Source: Pseudophaeobacter sp. EL27
Lineage (GTDB): Bacteria > Pseudomonadota > Alphaproteobacteria > Rhodobacterales > Rhodobacteraceae
Assembly (NCBI RefSeq): GCF_900313025.1
Contig: NZ_OMPQ01000013.1
Coordinates: 124,001 to 188,000 of the forward strand
DNA length: 64,000 nucleotides
Direction of reading: 5' to 3'
The translations under genes and the position numbers were made by a program. The notes beneath the pieces were generated by a model, which was given only the letters and a program-made list of their open reading frames with translations, ran no database searches and was not told the origin of the DNA. Shown here piece after piece: positions 33,776 to 42,287 of this stretch (its first letter is position 1; each line of letters starts with the position of its first letter).

Positions 33776-35935
33776 ATGCATAGCGCTCCTCTCCCGGCAA
33801 CCAAGGATGTGGTTCTGATTGGCGGCGGCCATGCCCATGCGCTGCTGCTGCTCAAATGGGGAATGCGTCCGCTCCCCGGCGCCCGGCTCACCGTTATCAA
33901 CCCGGGCCCGACAGCGCCCTATTCGGGCATGTTACCCGGCTTTGTCGCCGGCCATTACCAGCGCGATGATCTGGATATTGATCTGGTAAAGCTGGCGCGC
34001 TTTGCCGGGGCGCGGGTCATTCTGGGCGCAGCCGATGGGCTGAATCCTCTGGCCAAGTTGGTGCATGTACAAGGCCGCCCCCCAATCGCCTATGACCTAG
34101 CCTCGATTGATGTGGGCATCACCTCCGAAATGCCGGATCTGCCCGGCTTTGGCGACCATGGCGTCCCGGCCAAGCCATTGGGTGCCTTTGCCCAGTCCTG
34201 GGAACAGTTTCGCCAGGGCAGCGGAGCTGCGAACATTGCCGTCATCGGCGGCGGCGTTGCCGGGGCGGAGCTGGTGCTGGCCATGGCCCATGCCCTGTCT
34301 CAACGTGGTCGGCTCGGACAGGCCACCCTGATCGACAGTGGCCCGGTGCTGGGACAGGCCAGCCCCGAGGTCGCCAAACGCCTGCGCCGCGCCTTCACCG
34401 AACTGCGGGTTTCTGTGGTAGAAAACACCGCAGTGAAGCGGGTCGCGCCCGACGCGGTTCATCTTGCGGATGGCCGCATTGTTTTGTCGGATTTCACCAC
34501 CGGGGCCGCCGGTGCCCGCCCGCACGGTTGGGTCGCGGGCTGTGGGCTGGAAATGCATCAGGGCTTTGTCACCGTGGGTGAGACCCTGCAAAGCTCTGAC
34601 CCGGATGTCTTTGCGGTGGGCGACTGCGCCCATCTTGGGTTTTCGCCCCGTCCCAAGGCAGGGGTCTATGCGGTACGCCAAGCACCGATCCTCTATCACA
34701 ACCTGCGCGCTCGGCTGACACAGGATCCCCTGCGCAGTTACAAGCCGCAAAAGGACTACCTGAAACTGATCTCCATGGGGGCCAAGGAGGCCCTTGGGGA
34801 TCGCTTTGGGCTGCAATTCTCAGGGCCTTTGGTTTGGAGCTGGAAGGACCGGATTGATCAGAATTTCATGGAGCAATTCCGCCAGCTTCCCAAAATGGAA
34901 CAGCCGAAGCTACCGCCCGAACATACTCATGATCTGCCCGCGATACTGGGCGAAAAACCCATGTGTGGTGGCTGTGGTGCCAAGGCCGGGCGGGGCGCCT
35001 TACGTGCGGCGCTGACCTCTCTTGCACCGATACAGCGCCGGGATGTGACAACCCTGCCCGGCGATGACGCGGCACTGATACAGACCGGCGGTGTTCAGCA
35101 GGTGATCTCGACGGATCATTTGCGTGCTTCGGTTCTGGACCCGGTGATGATGGCCCGCATTGCTGCGGTACATGCCTTGGGCGATATCTGGGCCATGGGT
35201 GCCCAGCCGCAGGTCGCCACCGCCAATCTGATCCTGCCGCGCCTGTCGCCTGCCCTGCAAGAGCGTAGCTTGAGCGAAATCATGGCCGCCGCTGGCGCAG
35301 TCTTTCAGGCGGCTGGGGCTGATATTGTTGGCGGTCATACCTCGATCGGGGATGAACTGTCGATTGGGTTCACCGTCACCGGGCTGTGTCTTAGCCCCCC
35401 TGTGACCCTCTCCGGGGCGCAGCCCGGCGATGTGCTGATCCTGACCAAGCCCATTGGGTCAGGCGTGATTATGGCGGCTGAAATGTCCGGTGATGCCCGT
35501 GGCAATTGGGTCGCTGCGGCGCTAAAACAGATGTGCCAGCCTCAGGGTGAGGCTTCGCGCATTCTATCCGGTGCGCATGCAATGACCGATGTCACCGGCT
35601 TTGGTCTGGCCGGACATCTCCTTGGTATTTGTGAGGCCTCCGACCTTGCCGGCTCGATCGATCTGTCAGAACTGCCCCTGATGCAGGGGGCGCTCTCACT
35701 GAGCGCAGGCGGTATCCGTTCCAGCCTGTTTGAAGAAAACCGCGCCCTTGCGCCGTACCTGCCGCGCGGGCCAGAGGCCGATCTGTTGTTTGATCCGCAA
35801 ACCGCTGGCGGGCTCCTGGCTGCCGTAAACCCTGCTGAGGCCGATGGCCTCTTGGATCAGCTCCGCACCGCAGGCTACGATGCGGCACGCATTGGCGGCT
35901 TCACCGCTGGCGCAGCCGGGCTGAGCCTCAGCTAG
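33776..35935 (+). CDS. selD: Fusion of FAD/NAD(P)-dependent oxidoreductase and selenide, water dikinase SelD
   Basis: SelD makes selenophosphate, the selenium donor for tRNA and protein selenation. Here it is the C-terminal half (about residues 390-719). In MCGGCGAKAG, Cys400 and Lys403 align with the catalytic Cys17 and Lys20 of E. coli SelD; the catalytic residue is Cys, not Sec. The N-terminal 380 residues form an NDH-2-like flavoprotein with VLIGGGHAHALLLLKWG and NIAVIGGGVAGAELVLAM dinucleotide folds and a VFAVGDCAH flavin motif. It may supply selenide to the kinase half by reduction. The fusion is known in Alphaproteobacteria and some eukaryotes. It converges with mnmH, which uses selenophosphate. 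Confidence 0.93.
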   Translation: MHSAPLPATKDVVLIGGGHAHALLLLKWGMRPLPGARLTVINPGPTAPYSGMLPGFVAGHYQRDDLDIDLVKLARFAGARVILGAADGLNPLAKLVHVQGRPPIAYDLASIDVGITSEMPDLPGFGDHGVPAKPLGAFAQSWEQFRQGSGAANIAVIGGGVAGAELVLAMAHALSQRGRLGQATLIDSGPVLGQASPEVAKRLRRAFTELRVSVVENTAVKRVAPDAVHLADGRIVLSDFTTGAAGARPHGWVAGCGLEMHQGFVTVGETLQSSDPDVFAVGDCAHLGFSPRPKAGVYAVRQAPILYHNLRARLTQDPLRSYKPQKDYLKLISMGAKEALGDRFGLQFSGPLVWSWKDRIDQNFMEQFRQLPKMEQPKLPPEHTHDLPAILGEKPMCGGCGAKAGRGALRAALTSLAPIQRRDVTTLPGDDAALIQTGGVQQVISTDHLRASVLDPVMMARIAAVHALGDIWAMGAQPQVATANLILPRLSPALQERSLSEIMAAAGAVFQAAGADIVGGHTSIGDELSIGFTVTGLCLSPPVTLSGAQPGDVLILTKPIGSGVIMAAEMSGDARGNWVAAALKQMCQPQGEASRILSGAHAMTDVTGFGLAGHLLGICEASDLAGSIDLSELPLMQGALSLSAGGIRSSLFEENRALAPYLPRGPEADLLFDPQTAGGLLAAVNPAEADGLLDQLRTAGYDAARIGGFTAGAAGLSLS

Positions 35936-35958
35936 GCAGTGTCGCCGCTGCGCCGGAG

Positions 35959-37011
35959 TTACCGGGTCTGCAGCAGATCACAGATCTGCTGCGCCACGCG
36001 GTCCAGATCGACCTCGGCCATCTGCCCCAGATCCAGATCAGCGATTGAGGCCGCTCCATTGATGCGCCGGGATTTCTGATAGGCCGGATCATAGTGATCC
36101 TGCATCAGCGCCAGGGTCAGCGCCGCTTTGTCACCGTCCGCAATCAGATCGAACCAGTGGTCGATCACCGCATTGGCGCGATGCCCACGCAGATACCCCA
36201 GTTTCTCGCGCAGCATATCGCCGTCCGACAGGATATCGTCATAGGCCTGTGTCAGATAGCGGCAGCGCGCCTCTGCCGACGCCTGCACCTCGACCCGGGG
36301 CGCCTGCTTCATCGCCCGCCACAGACTGGGAGGAATGATCCGCTCTCCAACCTTGCTTGACTCGGCCTCCACCAGAACAGGGCGGGCGGGGTCCATCTGC
36401 AACAGAGCCTGCGCCAGCGCACTCTCAAAGCCCTTTTGACTGGGCTGCGGCTGCGCCATGCCTCCCAAGAGCGAGCCCCGGTGATTGGCCAGCCCTTCCA
36501 GATCAAGCACCTGTCCGCCCAGGCCACGTACCCGCTGCAACAGCTCGGTTTTGGCGCTGCCGGTGTAGCCATCCAATGCGATCAGGCGGAACGGCAGTTC
36601 TTGATCATAGAGATAGGAATAGACCAGGCGGCGGTAGCTTTGATAGCCGCCCTCAACCAGACCTGCCCGCCAGCCAATCTGGCTCAACATCCAGGAAAAA
36701 CTGCCCGAGCGCTGGCCGCCGCGCCAGCAATAGACCAAGGGGCGCCAGCCGCCCTCATGGTGGCTGAGGCTGGTCTCGATAGTGTTGGCGGCATTGCGAA
36801 ACACCAGCGCCGCGCCCAGTTTGCGGGCCTTGAAAGGGCTGTCCTGCACATAGATGGTGCCAACCTCGGCCCGCTCGGCATTGCTCAGCACCGGCAGATT
36901 GATGGCCCCCGGAATATGGTCTTCGGCAAATTCGGCGGGGCTGCGCACGTCAATGACCGTGTCATAGCCATGGGCCATCATGTCTTGCAGTGTTTCATAG
37001 CGATTGGGCAT
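35959..37011 (-). CDS. mnmH: MnmH (SelU), tRNA 2-selenouridine synthase
   Basis: MnmH replaces sulfur by selenium at the wobble uridine of certain tRNAs using selenophosphate. The N-terminal rhodanese domain carries Cys95 in LVYCWRGGQRSGS, the active cysteine. The second domain has a P-loop-like LDGYTGSAKTELL (residues 147-157), with Ala in place of the usual second Gly. Length 350 residues is normal. It lies tail to tail with selD, 23 bases apart. No selA, selB or selC is visible, so this locus supports only the tRNA branch of selenium use. Confidence 0.94.
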   Translation of the reverse strand: MPNRYETLQDMMAHGYDTVIDVRSPAEFAEDHIPGAINLPVLSNAERAEVGTIYVQDSPFKARKLGAALVFRNAANTIETSLSHHEGGWRPLVYCWRGGQRSGSFSWMLSQIGWRAGLVEGGYQSYRRLVYSYLYDQELPFRLIALDGYTGSAKTELLQRVRGLGGQVLDLEGLANHRGSLLGGMAQPQPSQKGFESALAQALLQMDPARPVLVEAESSKVGERIIPPSLWRAMKQAPRVEVQASAEARCRYLTQAYDDILSDGDMLREKLGYLRGHRANAVIDHWFDLIADGDKAALTLALMQDHYDPAYQKSRRINGAASIADLDLGQMAEVDLDRVAQQICDLLQTR

Positions 37012-37098
37012 GGATCTGACTTACCGCGCGCGCAAGCTGAATAAAAGTGGCATTTCGGCAGCGACGAGTGGCAGCGCTTTCCCAGCAACTCAGGCAGA

Positions 37099-37818
37099 TC
37101 AGATCAAGCGAGGCTCATCACTGCCTGGCAATTCTTCTGTCGGCTCATCCGCCAAGGTGTCATCAAAGAAAGGCTCAATCAGCTCTGGCCCCGCCGCGCG
37201 ATTGCTGTTCACCTCCGGCGCGACACGGTGCATGTGCAATTGATCTTCGGGACCGGGCTGCATCAGGCTTGCCGCCCCCTTGCCCGCCTCGCCGAGCCAA
37301 AGAGGCCAGTCCTGTGGCTGCAGCACCAGCGGCATCCTGTGGTGGATCGCCGACAGGGTCTGATTGGCCCCCGTCGTGACAATGGCGCAGGTTTTCTGCG
37401 CATCCGGCCCCCAGCTCTGCCAGATCCCCGCGAGGGCCAGTGGCGCATCATCGGCAGAATGAATATACCAGGGCAGACGCCTGCCTTCGGCATCCTTGGT
37501 CCATTCGTAAAACCCAGTGGCCGGGATCAGGCAGCGCCGCTGGCGGCAGGCCTGCGCAAAGGCGGGTTTCTTGGCAATGGTTTCCGCGCGCGCATTGATG
37601 AGCAATGGCCCTGAGGTTTCGCTGTCATACCAATGCGGCAGAAAGCCCCAACGCATTGAGACCAATTGGCGTGCCTCGCCTGAGGCAGCGATCACATGTA
37701 CCCGGTTGGTTGGGCAGATATTATAGTTGGGTAGGTTCGGCAGATCATTTGCCGGGCTGGCGGCAAAAATCTGTGCCATGGCGTCATTTGGCAGGGTCAG
37801 GGCTAGGCGTCCACACAT
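37099..37818 (-). CDS. yedK: HMCES/YedK-family abasic-site DNA-protein crosslink protein
   Basis: YedK proteins covalently shield abasic sites in single-stranded DNA through the N-terminal cysteine. Cys2 is present (MCGRLALT), together with NARAETIAKKPAFAQACRQRRCLIPATGFYEW, containing the conserved Asn and Glu, and the catalytic His in IHHRMPLVL. Length is 239 residues with a longer C-terminal tail than the E. coli protein. It lies 87 bases upstream of mnmH, same strand. The family was formerly called SOS response-associated peptidase. Confidence 0.94.
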   Translation of the reverse strand: MCGRLALTLPNDAMAQIFAASPANDLPNLPNYNICPTNRVHVIAASGEARQLVSMRWGFLPHWYDSETSGPLLINARAETIAKKPAFAQACRQRRCLIPATGFYEWTKDAEGRRLPWYIHSADDAPLALAGIWQSWGPDAQKTCAIVTTGANQTLSAIHHRMPLVLQPQDWPLWLGEAGKGAASLMQPGPEDQLHMHRVAPEVNSNRAAGPELIEPFFDDTLADEPTEELPGSDEPRLI

Positions 37819-37889
37819 AGGATCAGGCTAGCGGGTTTGGCAGGCAACAACCAGCCCCCTGCCATGGGCGAGAGCTCTGGCAGATTGGG

Positions 37890-38198
37890 TTACTTTTTGT
37901 GGGATTGGCGCGCCATTTCGATGCGGACTTCCATCATCGACATTTCTTTCAGAATATCCCGGCGGCGGCTCCGATCCCCTGTTTCCTGTAGCTCTGCCCG
38001 CAGATGCGACAGCTCTCGCGCCAAAGCCACAAACTCGGGCACGGCCCCGGCATCGCGCAGCATCCGGTGAAACACGGTGCCTTCCGGGTCTGCAATCTGG
38101 GGCAGCGGTTTTCCGACCCCCGGCAAATCGTCAAAAGCCCCCTCTTCTTCAGCGGCGGCAATACGGGCATTTATCAAGGCAGCAAGCGGGTGATCCAT
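37890..38198 (-). CDS. DUF1992 (DnaJ-related YhdN-type) small protein
   Basis: The 102-residue protein has the DUF1992 signature LINARIAAAEEEGAFDDLPGVGKPL followed by a charged helical C-terminus (SRRRDILKEMSMMEVRIEMA). No function is established. I choose the ATG at 38198, just before the conserved region; another ATG is at 38207. A longer frame back to 38273 would run through the terminator of the upstream gene and is rejected. Confidence 0.85.
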   Translation of the reverse strand: MDHPLAALINARIAAAEEEGAFDDLPGVGKPLPQIADPEGTVFHRMLRDAGAVPEFVALARELSHLRAELQETGDRSRRRDILKEMSMMEVRIEMARQSHKK

Positions 38199-38228
38199 GG
38201 GCACCATTGTGCCACTGCCACGCCCAAA

Positions 38229-38256
38229 GAAAAAGCCCCACCACTGCGGGCGGGGC
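38229..38256 (-). terminator. Rho-independent terminator of the 5'-nucleotidase gene
   Basis: Leftward, GCCCCGCC pairs with GGTGGGGC around a 6-base loop with one mismatch, followed by TTTTTCTTT. It lies about 50 bases past the 5'-nucleotidase stop and just upstream of the DUF1992 start. Confidence 0.75.
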
Positions 38257-38274
38257 CAAAAGGTTTTAGTCATC

Positions 38275-38292
38275 TGTTTCGCGCGCGAAACA
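38275..38292. repeat. 18-bp perfect palindrome
   Basis: TGTTTC-GCGCGC-GAAACA is fully self-complementary without a loop. It lies between the stop of the 5'-nucleotidase gene and its terminator. It resembles a protein-binding site more than an RNA hairpin; no function known to me. Confidence 0.6.
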
Positions 38293-38305
38293 ACAGGCAG
38301 GCCGC

Positions 38306-39889
38306 CTATTTGCGGCTGATCCGCCCGTCCACATAGGGGCTGTAGGGTTGGTTCTTGGCCAGGAATTCGGCGGTCACATCCGCCAGATCGGGGCCAAAAT
38401 CATAGGCGTTTTTGTCGTCGCCGGCAAAGATCTTGTAGCCATCGCCACCGTTGCGCACATAGTTGTTGGTGACAACACCATAGGTCTTGGCCGGGTCGAT
38501 CATGACCCAGGCATCGCCCTCCCGTACCTGCACATCGCTGACACGCCCCTCATTTGGCGCGACCGAGATGTCAAAGGCAAACTTCAGCCCAGCTACCTGC
38601 GGAAAACGGCCCTTGCCATCCTCTACCTGGCTCACCCCGTTTTCCAGGGCTGCGACGACATCTGCACCAGAGGCCTCAAAGGTGGACAGCGTGTTCTGGA
38701 AGGGCAGCACTGTCAGCACCTCGCCCATGGTGACCTCGCCTGCATCAATAGAGGCCCGCAACCCGCCACCGTTCTGGATGGCGATGGAAACCCCCTGATC
38801 CTTGACCCGGTCCAGCATGGCATCCGCCACCAGATTGCCCATCTGGCACTCTCCGGCCCGGCAGATATCACGCGCGCCCTCTACCGCGTCGGACGTGGCA
38901 GCAACAACCCGCAGCTTCATCTCCTCGATGGGGGCGCCCATTTCAGCAACCCGCGCTGCCACCGCCGCATCCGGCGTTACAGTGGCATCCAGCAGGATCG
39001 GGTCACCACTGGCGGCAGTCACATTGCCCGCATCGTCAAATGTGACGGTAAGTTCGCCGAGGTATTTGCTATAGGCATAGGCCTGCACCACAGGCACCGC
39101 GCCAACCATCATCGGATAGGCTCCAGCCGCCTTTTCATCCGTGTTGGACAGCAGCGTATGGGAGTGCCCACCAACCACCACGTCAATGCCCGGGACCGCC
39201 TCGGCGATCTTGAGGTCATGCGGCAAGCCGACATGGGTCAAGGCGATGATCTTGGTCACACCTTCGGCCTGCAAGGCGGCGACATCGGCCTTTAGGCCTT
39301 CGATTTCATCCTGGAAGACCACGTTTGGACCCGGCGAAGAAGTCTCGACGGTGTCGGTGGCCAGGGCCGAGATAATGCCGATCTTTGCGCCGCCAACCTC
39401 CAGCACCACGTGGTTGCCCACATGCCCCTTCAAGATGTTAGAGGCAGAGAGATCCAGATTGCCGGAGATCACCGGGAAGTCCACGGCATCAATAAAGTCG
39501 CGCAGGCCCTGGGGCCCATCGTCAAATTCGTGATTGCCCACCGCCATGACGTCATAGCCGATAGCCTGCATGAACTCGGCCTCGGCAGCGCCTTTGTAGG
39601 TGGTGTAAAACAAAGACCCCTGGAAGGGATCGCCCGCATCCAGCAGCACCACATTCTGCCCCGATAGCGCAGCGCGGCGCGCATCAACTGCGGCTTTGAC
39701 CCGCGCCACACCGCCAAAACACTTGCCCTCTGCCTCGCCCTCAGCGTCGCAGGTCGAGTCGTATTTGTTGATCGATTCAATGCGGCTGTGAATGTCATTG
39801 GTGTGCAGGATCGTCAGCTTGTAGTCAGCCGTGGCAATACCAGCCGTCAGCCCCAGAGCCGCAACTGAAGTCAGGAAACGCGTCATCAT
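38306..39889 (-). CDS. Periplasmic bifunctional metallophosphatase/5'-nucleotidase (UshA-type)
   Basis: This 527-residue enzyme would remove phosphate from nucleotides in the periplasm. A signal peptide (MMTRFLTSVAALGLTAGIATA) precedes the two-metal phosphatase domain: ILHTNDIHSRIE, LLDAGDPFQGSLF, GNHEFDDG and VVGGHSHTLL. The C-terminal 5'-nucleotidase domain recognises the nucleoside (QNGGGLRASIDAGEVT, NNYVRNGGDGYKIF). I choose the ATG at 39889, 8 bases after GGGAG, rather than the GTG at 39898. Its own terminator follows. With PhoX at 13.5 kb it points to scavenging of organic phosphorus. Confidence 0.92.
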   Translation of the reverse strand: MMTRFLTSVAALGLTAGIATADYKLTILHTNDIHSRIESINKYDSTCDAEGEAEGKCFGGVARVKAAVDARRAALSGQNVVLLDAGDPFQGSLFYTTYKGAAEAEFMQAIGYDVMAVGNHEFDDGPQGLRDFIDAVDFPVISGNLDLSASNILKGHVGNHVVLEVGGAKIGIISALATDTVETSSPGPNVVFQDEIEGLKADVAALQAEGVTKIIALTHVGLPHDLKIAEAVPGIDVVVGGHSHTLLSNTDEKAAGAYPMMVGAVPVVQAYAYSKYLGELTVTFDDAGNVTAASGDPILLDATVTPDAAVAARVAEMGAPIEEMKLRVVAATSDAVEGARDICRAGECQMGNLVADAMLDRVKDQGVSIAIQNGGGLRASIDAGEVTMGEVLTVLPFQNTLSTFEASGADVVAALENGVSQVEDGKGRFPQVAGLKFAFDISVAPNEGRVSDVQVREGDAWVMIDPAKTYGVVTNNYVRNGGDGYKIFAGDDKNAYDFGPDLADVTAEFLAKNQPYSPYVDGRISRK

Positions 39890-40119
39890 CTTAATCACTC
39901 CCTTATTATCTTTGCTTTGCCTGCAATGGTGCGAGCAAAGCCACTGTCAGTCAAAGGGGAAAAACAACCCAACCGGGTTCCCTGGGGGCATTTGCCGCCG
40001 AAACCTTGGTAGTTGCAGCAGAAAACCGCGCGGCGTTTCCCTGCATGCGGCCGGGTTCGGTTGTTTCATCTCATGCTTCGGGCTTGATTCCCAACCGGCA
40101 AAGGGGCATCAGAACGCCC

Positions 40120-40458
40120 ATGCTGATCTATAAAATCTTTCGCGCCGATGAATGGTCGGCCCTCCAGTCCCAAGGCGAAACCCTTGGCGCGCCCATCGAC
40201 CTGAGCGATGGTTTTATTCACTTCTCAACAGCCCCGCAGGCGGCCGAGACCGCAGCCAAGCATTTTGCCGGTATCGACGGGCTGTTTTTGCTGGCGCTGG
40301 AGGCTGAGGCCCTGGGCGATGCGCTGAAATGGGAGGTCTCCCGCGGCGGTGCGGACTTCCCGCATCTCTATCGCAAGATGCAGATCTCGGATGTACTATG
40401 GGCTAAGCCCTTGCCGCTGGTCGACGGCACTCACCAGTTCCCAGAGGAAATGGTATGA
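40120..40458 (+). CDS. DUF952 family protein
   Basis: The 112-residue protein reads MLIYKIFRADEWSALQSQGE, then DLSDGFIHFSTAPQAAETAAKHF, the signature of DUF952, a small cytoplasmic family of unknown function distantly similar to ADP-ribosyltransferase-like folds. The start at 40120 is set by the family N-terminus; upstream codons in frame are not conserved in character. It is the first gene of a four-gene run (DUF952, DUF1330, pyrD, arsC) with ATGA overlaps. Confidence 0.88.
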   Translation: MLIYKIFRADEWSALQSQGETLGAPIDLSDGFIHFSTAPQAAETAAKHFAGIDGLFLLALEAEALGDALKWEVSRGGADFPHLYRKMQISDVLWAKPLPLVDGTHQFPEEMV

Positions 40459-40886
40459 GCGGCCATATTGATCCAGACCGCGATCAGTTCACGGCGTTCA
40501 AATCGTTGCAGCGCGGCCATCCGATCGAGATGCTCAACCTGGTGCGTTTCAACCGCGAGGCCAGCTATCCGGCGGGGCATGCGCTGGCAGATGCCGGGCT
40601 GAGCGGCGCCCAAGCCTATAAGAACTACGGGGCTGAATCCGGCCCGATCTTTGCCGCGCTTGGCGGCAAAATCATCTGGCGGGGCGGCTTTGAGACCACT
40701 TTGATTGGCCCCACGGACGAGGCCTGGGATGAGGTCTTTGTCGCCCGCTACCCGGATGCCCATGCCTTTTTGTCGATGGTAACCAATCCCGACTACCAAA
40801 AGGCCGTGGTACACCGGCAGGCCGCCGTGGCCACCTCGCGGTTGATCCGCACAAAACCCAGCGATACCGGAGCAACATTCGGATGA
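40455..40886 (+). CDS. DUF1330 family protein
   Basis: The 143-residue protein has a ferredoxin-like alpha/beta pattern with [10 protein letters not shown] near the N-terminus, GGKIIWRGG in the middle and [21 protein letters not shown] towards the end, as in DUF1330. Function is unknown; members resemble small dimeric alpha/beta barrels. It overlaps both neighbours by 4 bases, so it is made together with the pyrimidine enzyme PyrD. Confidence 0.88.
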   Translation: MSGHIDPDRDQFTAFKSLQRGHPIEMLNLVRFNREASYPAGHALADAGLSGAQAYKNYGAESGPIFAALGGKIIWRGGFETTLIGPTDEAWDEVFVARYPDAHAFLSMVTNPDYQKAVVHRQAAVATSRLIRTKPSDTGATFG

Positions 40887-41941
40887 AACTGACCGAAAAA
40901 CTGGCGCTGAAGGCGCTGCACAAAGTCGACCCCGAAGTGGCCCATGGGCTTTCGATCAAGGCGCTGACTTCGGGTCTGGCGCCAACACCCGGCCCGGTGA
41001 CCTCGCCACGGCTGGCGTGCGAAATTGCCGGCATTGCCCTGCCCAACCCGGTTGGTCTGGCGGCGGGCTTTGACAAAAACGCCGAGGCGCTGCACCCGCT
41101 GTCGCAGGCGGGCTTTGGCTTTATCGAGGTGGGCGCTGCAACGCCGCGCCCACAGCCCGGCAACCCAAAACCCCGCCTGTTCCGGTTGAGCGAAGACAAG
41201 GCCGCAATCAACCGTTTTGGTTTTAACAATGAGGGCATGGAGGTCATCGCCTCCCGGCTCGCCAAACGTCCCAAGGATGCGGTCATCGGGTTGAACCTTG
41301 GCGCCAATAAGGACAGCGACGACCGCGCGGCGGATTTTGCCCGCGTGCTGGCCCATTGTGGCGCTTACTTAGATTTTGCCACCGTCAATGTCTCCTCGCC
41401 CAATACCGAAAAGCTGCGGGATCTGCAGGGCAAGGCGGCGCTCTCGGCGCTGCTGAATGGCGTCATCGAAACCCGTGATGGTCTTTCAAAACGCGTGCCG
41501 GTTTTCCTGAAGATTGCGCCGGATCTGGATCGGGCCGGCATTGAAGATATCGCTGCCGTGGCGCTGGAAACCGGCATTGATGCGGTGATTGCAACCAATA
41601 CCACCCTGTCGCGTGAGGGGCTGCAAAGCGCCCATCGCGATGAGGCGGGCGGCCTGTCTGGCGCGCCACTGTTTGAGAAATCCACACGGGTTTTGGCGCA
41701 GCTCTCCGAGCTGTTGGACGGTAAAGTGCCACTGGTCGGCGTTGGGGGAATTTCCACTGCGGAACAGGCCTATGCCAAGATCTGCGCCGGGGCTTCGGCA
41801 GTGCAGCTTTACACCGCCATGGTCTATCAGGGCCTGTCGCTTGGGGCTGAGATCGCGCAGGAGCTGGACGGCTTGCTGGCCCGCGACGGTTTTGACACGG
41901 TTGCGGCTGCGGTTGGCTCAAAACGCGGAGATTGGCTATGA
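40883..41941 (+). CDS. pyrD: Class 2 dihydroorotate dehydrogenase (quinone)
   Basis: PyrD oxidises dihydroorotate to orotate in pyrimidine synthesis, passing electrons to quinone at the membrane. The 352-residue protein has the N-terminal quinone-binding helix region ([16 protein letters not shown]), the FMN-binding [18 protein letters not shown], the catalytic Ser in [11 protein letters not shown], and [31 protein letters not shown] near the C-terminus (quoted in part). Overlaps with DUF1330 and arsC are ATGA. Confidence 0.96.
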   Translation: MKLTEKLALKALHKVDPEVAHGLSIKALTSGLAPTPGPVTSPRLACEIAGIALPNPVGLAAGFDKNAEALHPLSQAGFGFIEVGAATPRPQPGNPKPRLFRLSEDKAAINRFGFNNEGMEVIASRLAKRPKDAVIGLNLGANKDSDDRAADFARVLAHCGAYLDFATVNVSSPNTEKLRDLQGKAALSALLNGVIETRDGLSKRVPVFLKIAPDLDRAGIEDIAAVALETGIDAVIATNTTLSREGLQSAHRDEAGGLSGAPLFEKSTRVLAQLSELLDGKVPLVGVGGISTAEQAYAKICAGASAVQLYTAMVYQGLSLGAEIAQELDGLLARDGFDTVAAAVGSKRGDWL

Positions 41942-42279
41942 TCACCTATTGGCACAATCCGCGCTGCTCCAAATCCCGCGCCGGGCTGGCGCTGTTTGAA
42001 GAAAAGGGCGTCACGCCGGAGGTGCGGCTCTATCTGCAAGACGCCCCCAGCCTGGAGGAGCTGCAAACCGTCCAAGCCGCCCTTGGCCTGCCCATGATCC
42101 AGATGATGCGCACCGGCGAAAAGATCTTTAAAGAGCTCGGTCTACAAAAAGACAGCCTTGAGGCGGATCTGCTGACGGCGATGGTGGAGCATCCCATCCT
42201 GATCGAACGCCCCATCGCCATCAAAGGCGACAGGGCCGTGATTGGTCGCCCAACCGAGGCGCTTGCAGCGCTGCTTTAA
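41938..42279 (+). CDS. arsC: ArsC-family reductase
   Basis: This 113-residue thioredoxin-fold protein has HNPRCSKSR with the catalytic Cys10, and [15 protein letters not shown] with the conserved arginine. It fits the glutaredoxin-dependent arsenate reductase family (ArsC/YfgD branch); YfgD-type members may have other substrates. No arsenic operon genes (arsB, arsR) are adjacent. It ends the four-gene run and converges with the MATE gene, 8 bases apart. Confidence 0.85.
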   Translation: MITYWHNPRCSKSRAGLALFEEKGVTPEVRLYLQDAPSLEELQTVQAALGLPMIQMMRTGEKIFKELGLQKDSLEADLLTAMVEHPILIERPIAIKGDRAVIGRPTEALAALL

Positions 42280-42287
42280 CAGCGAAA

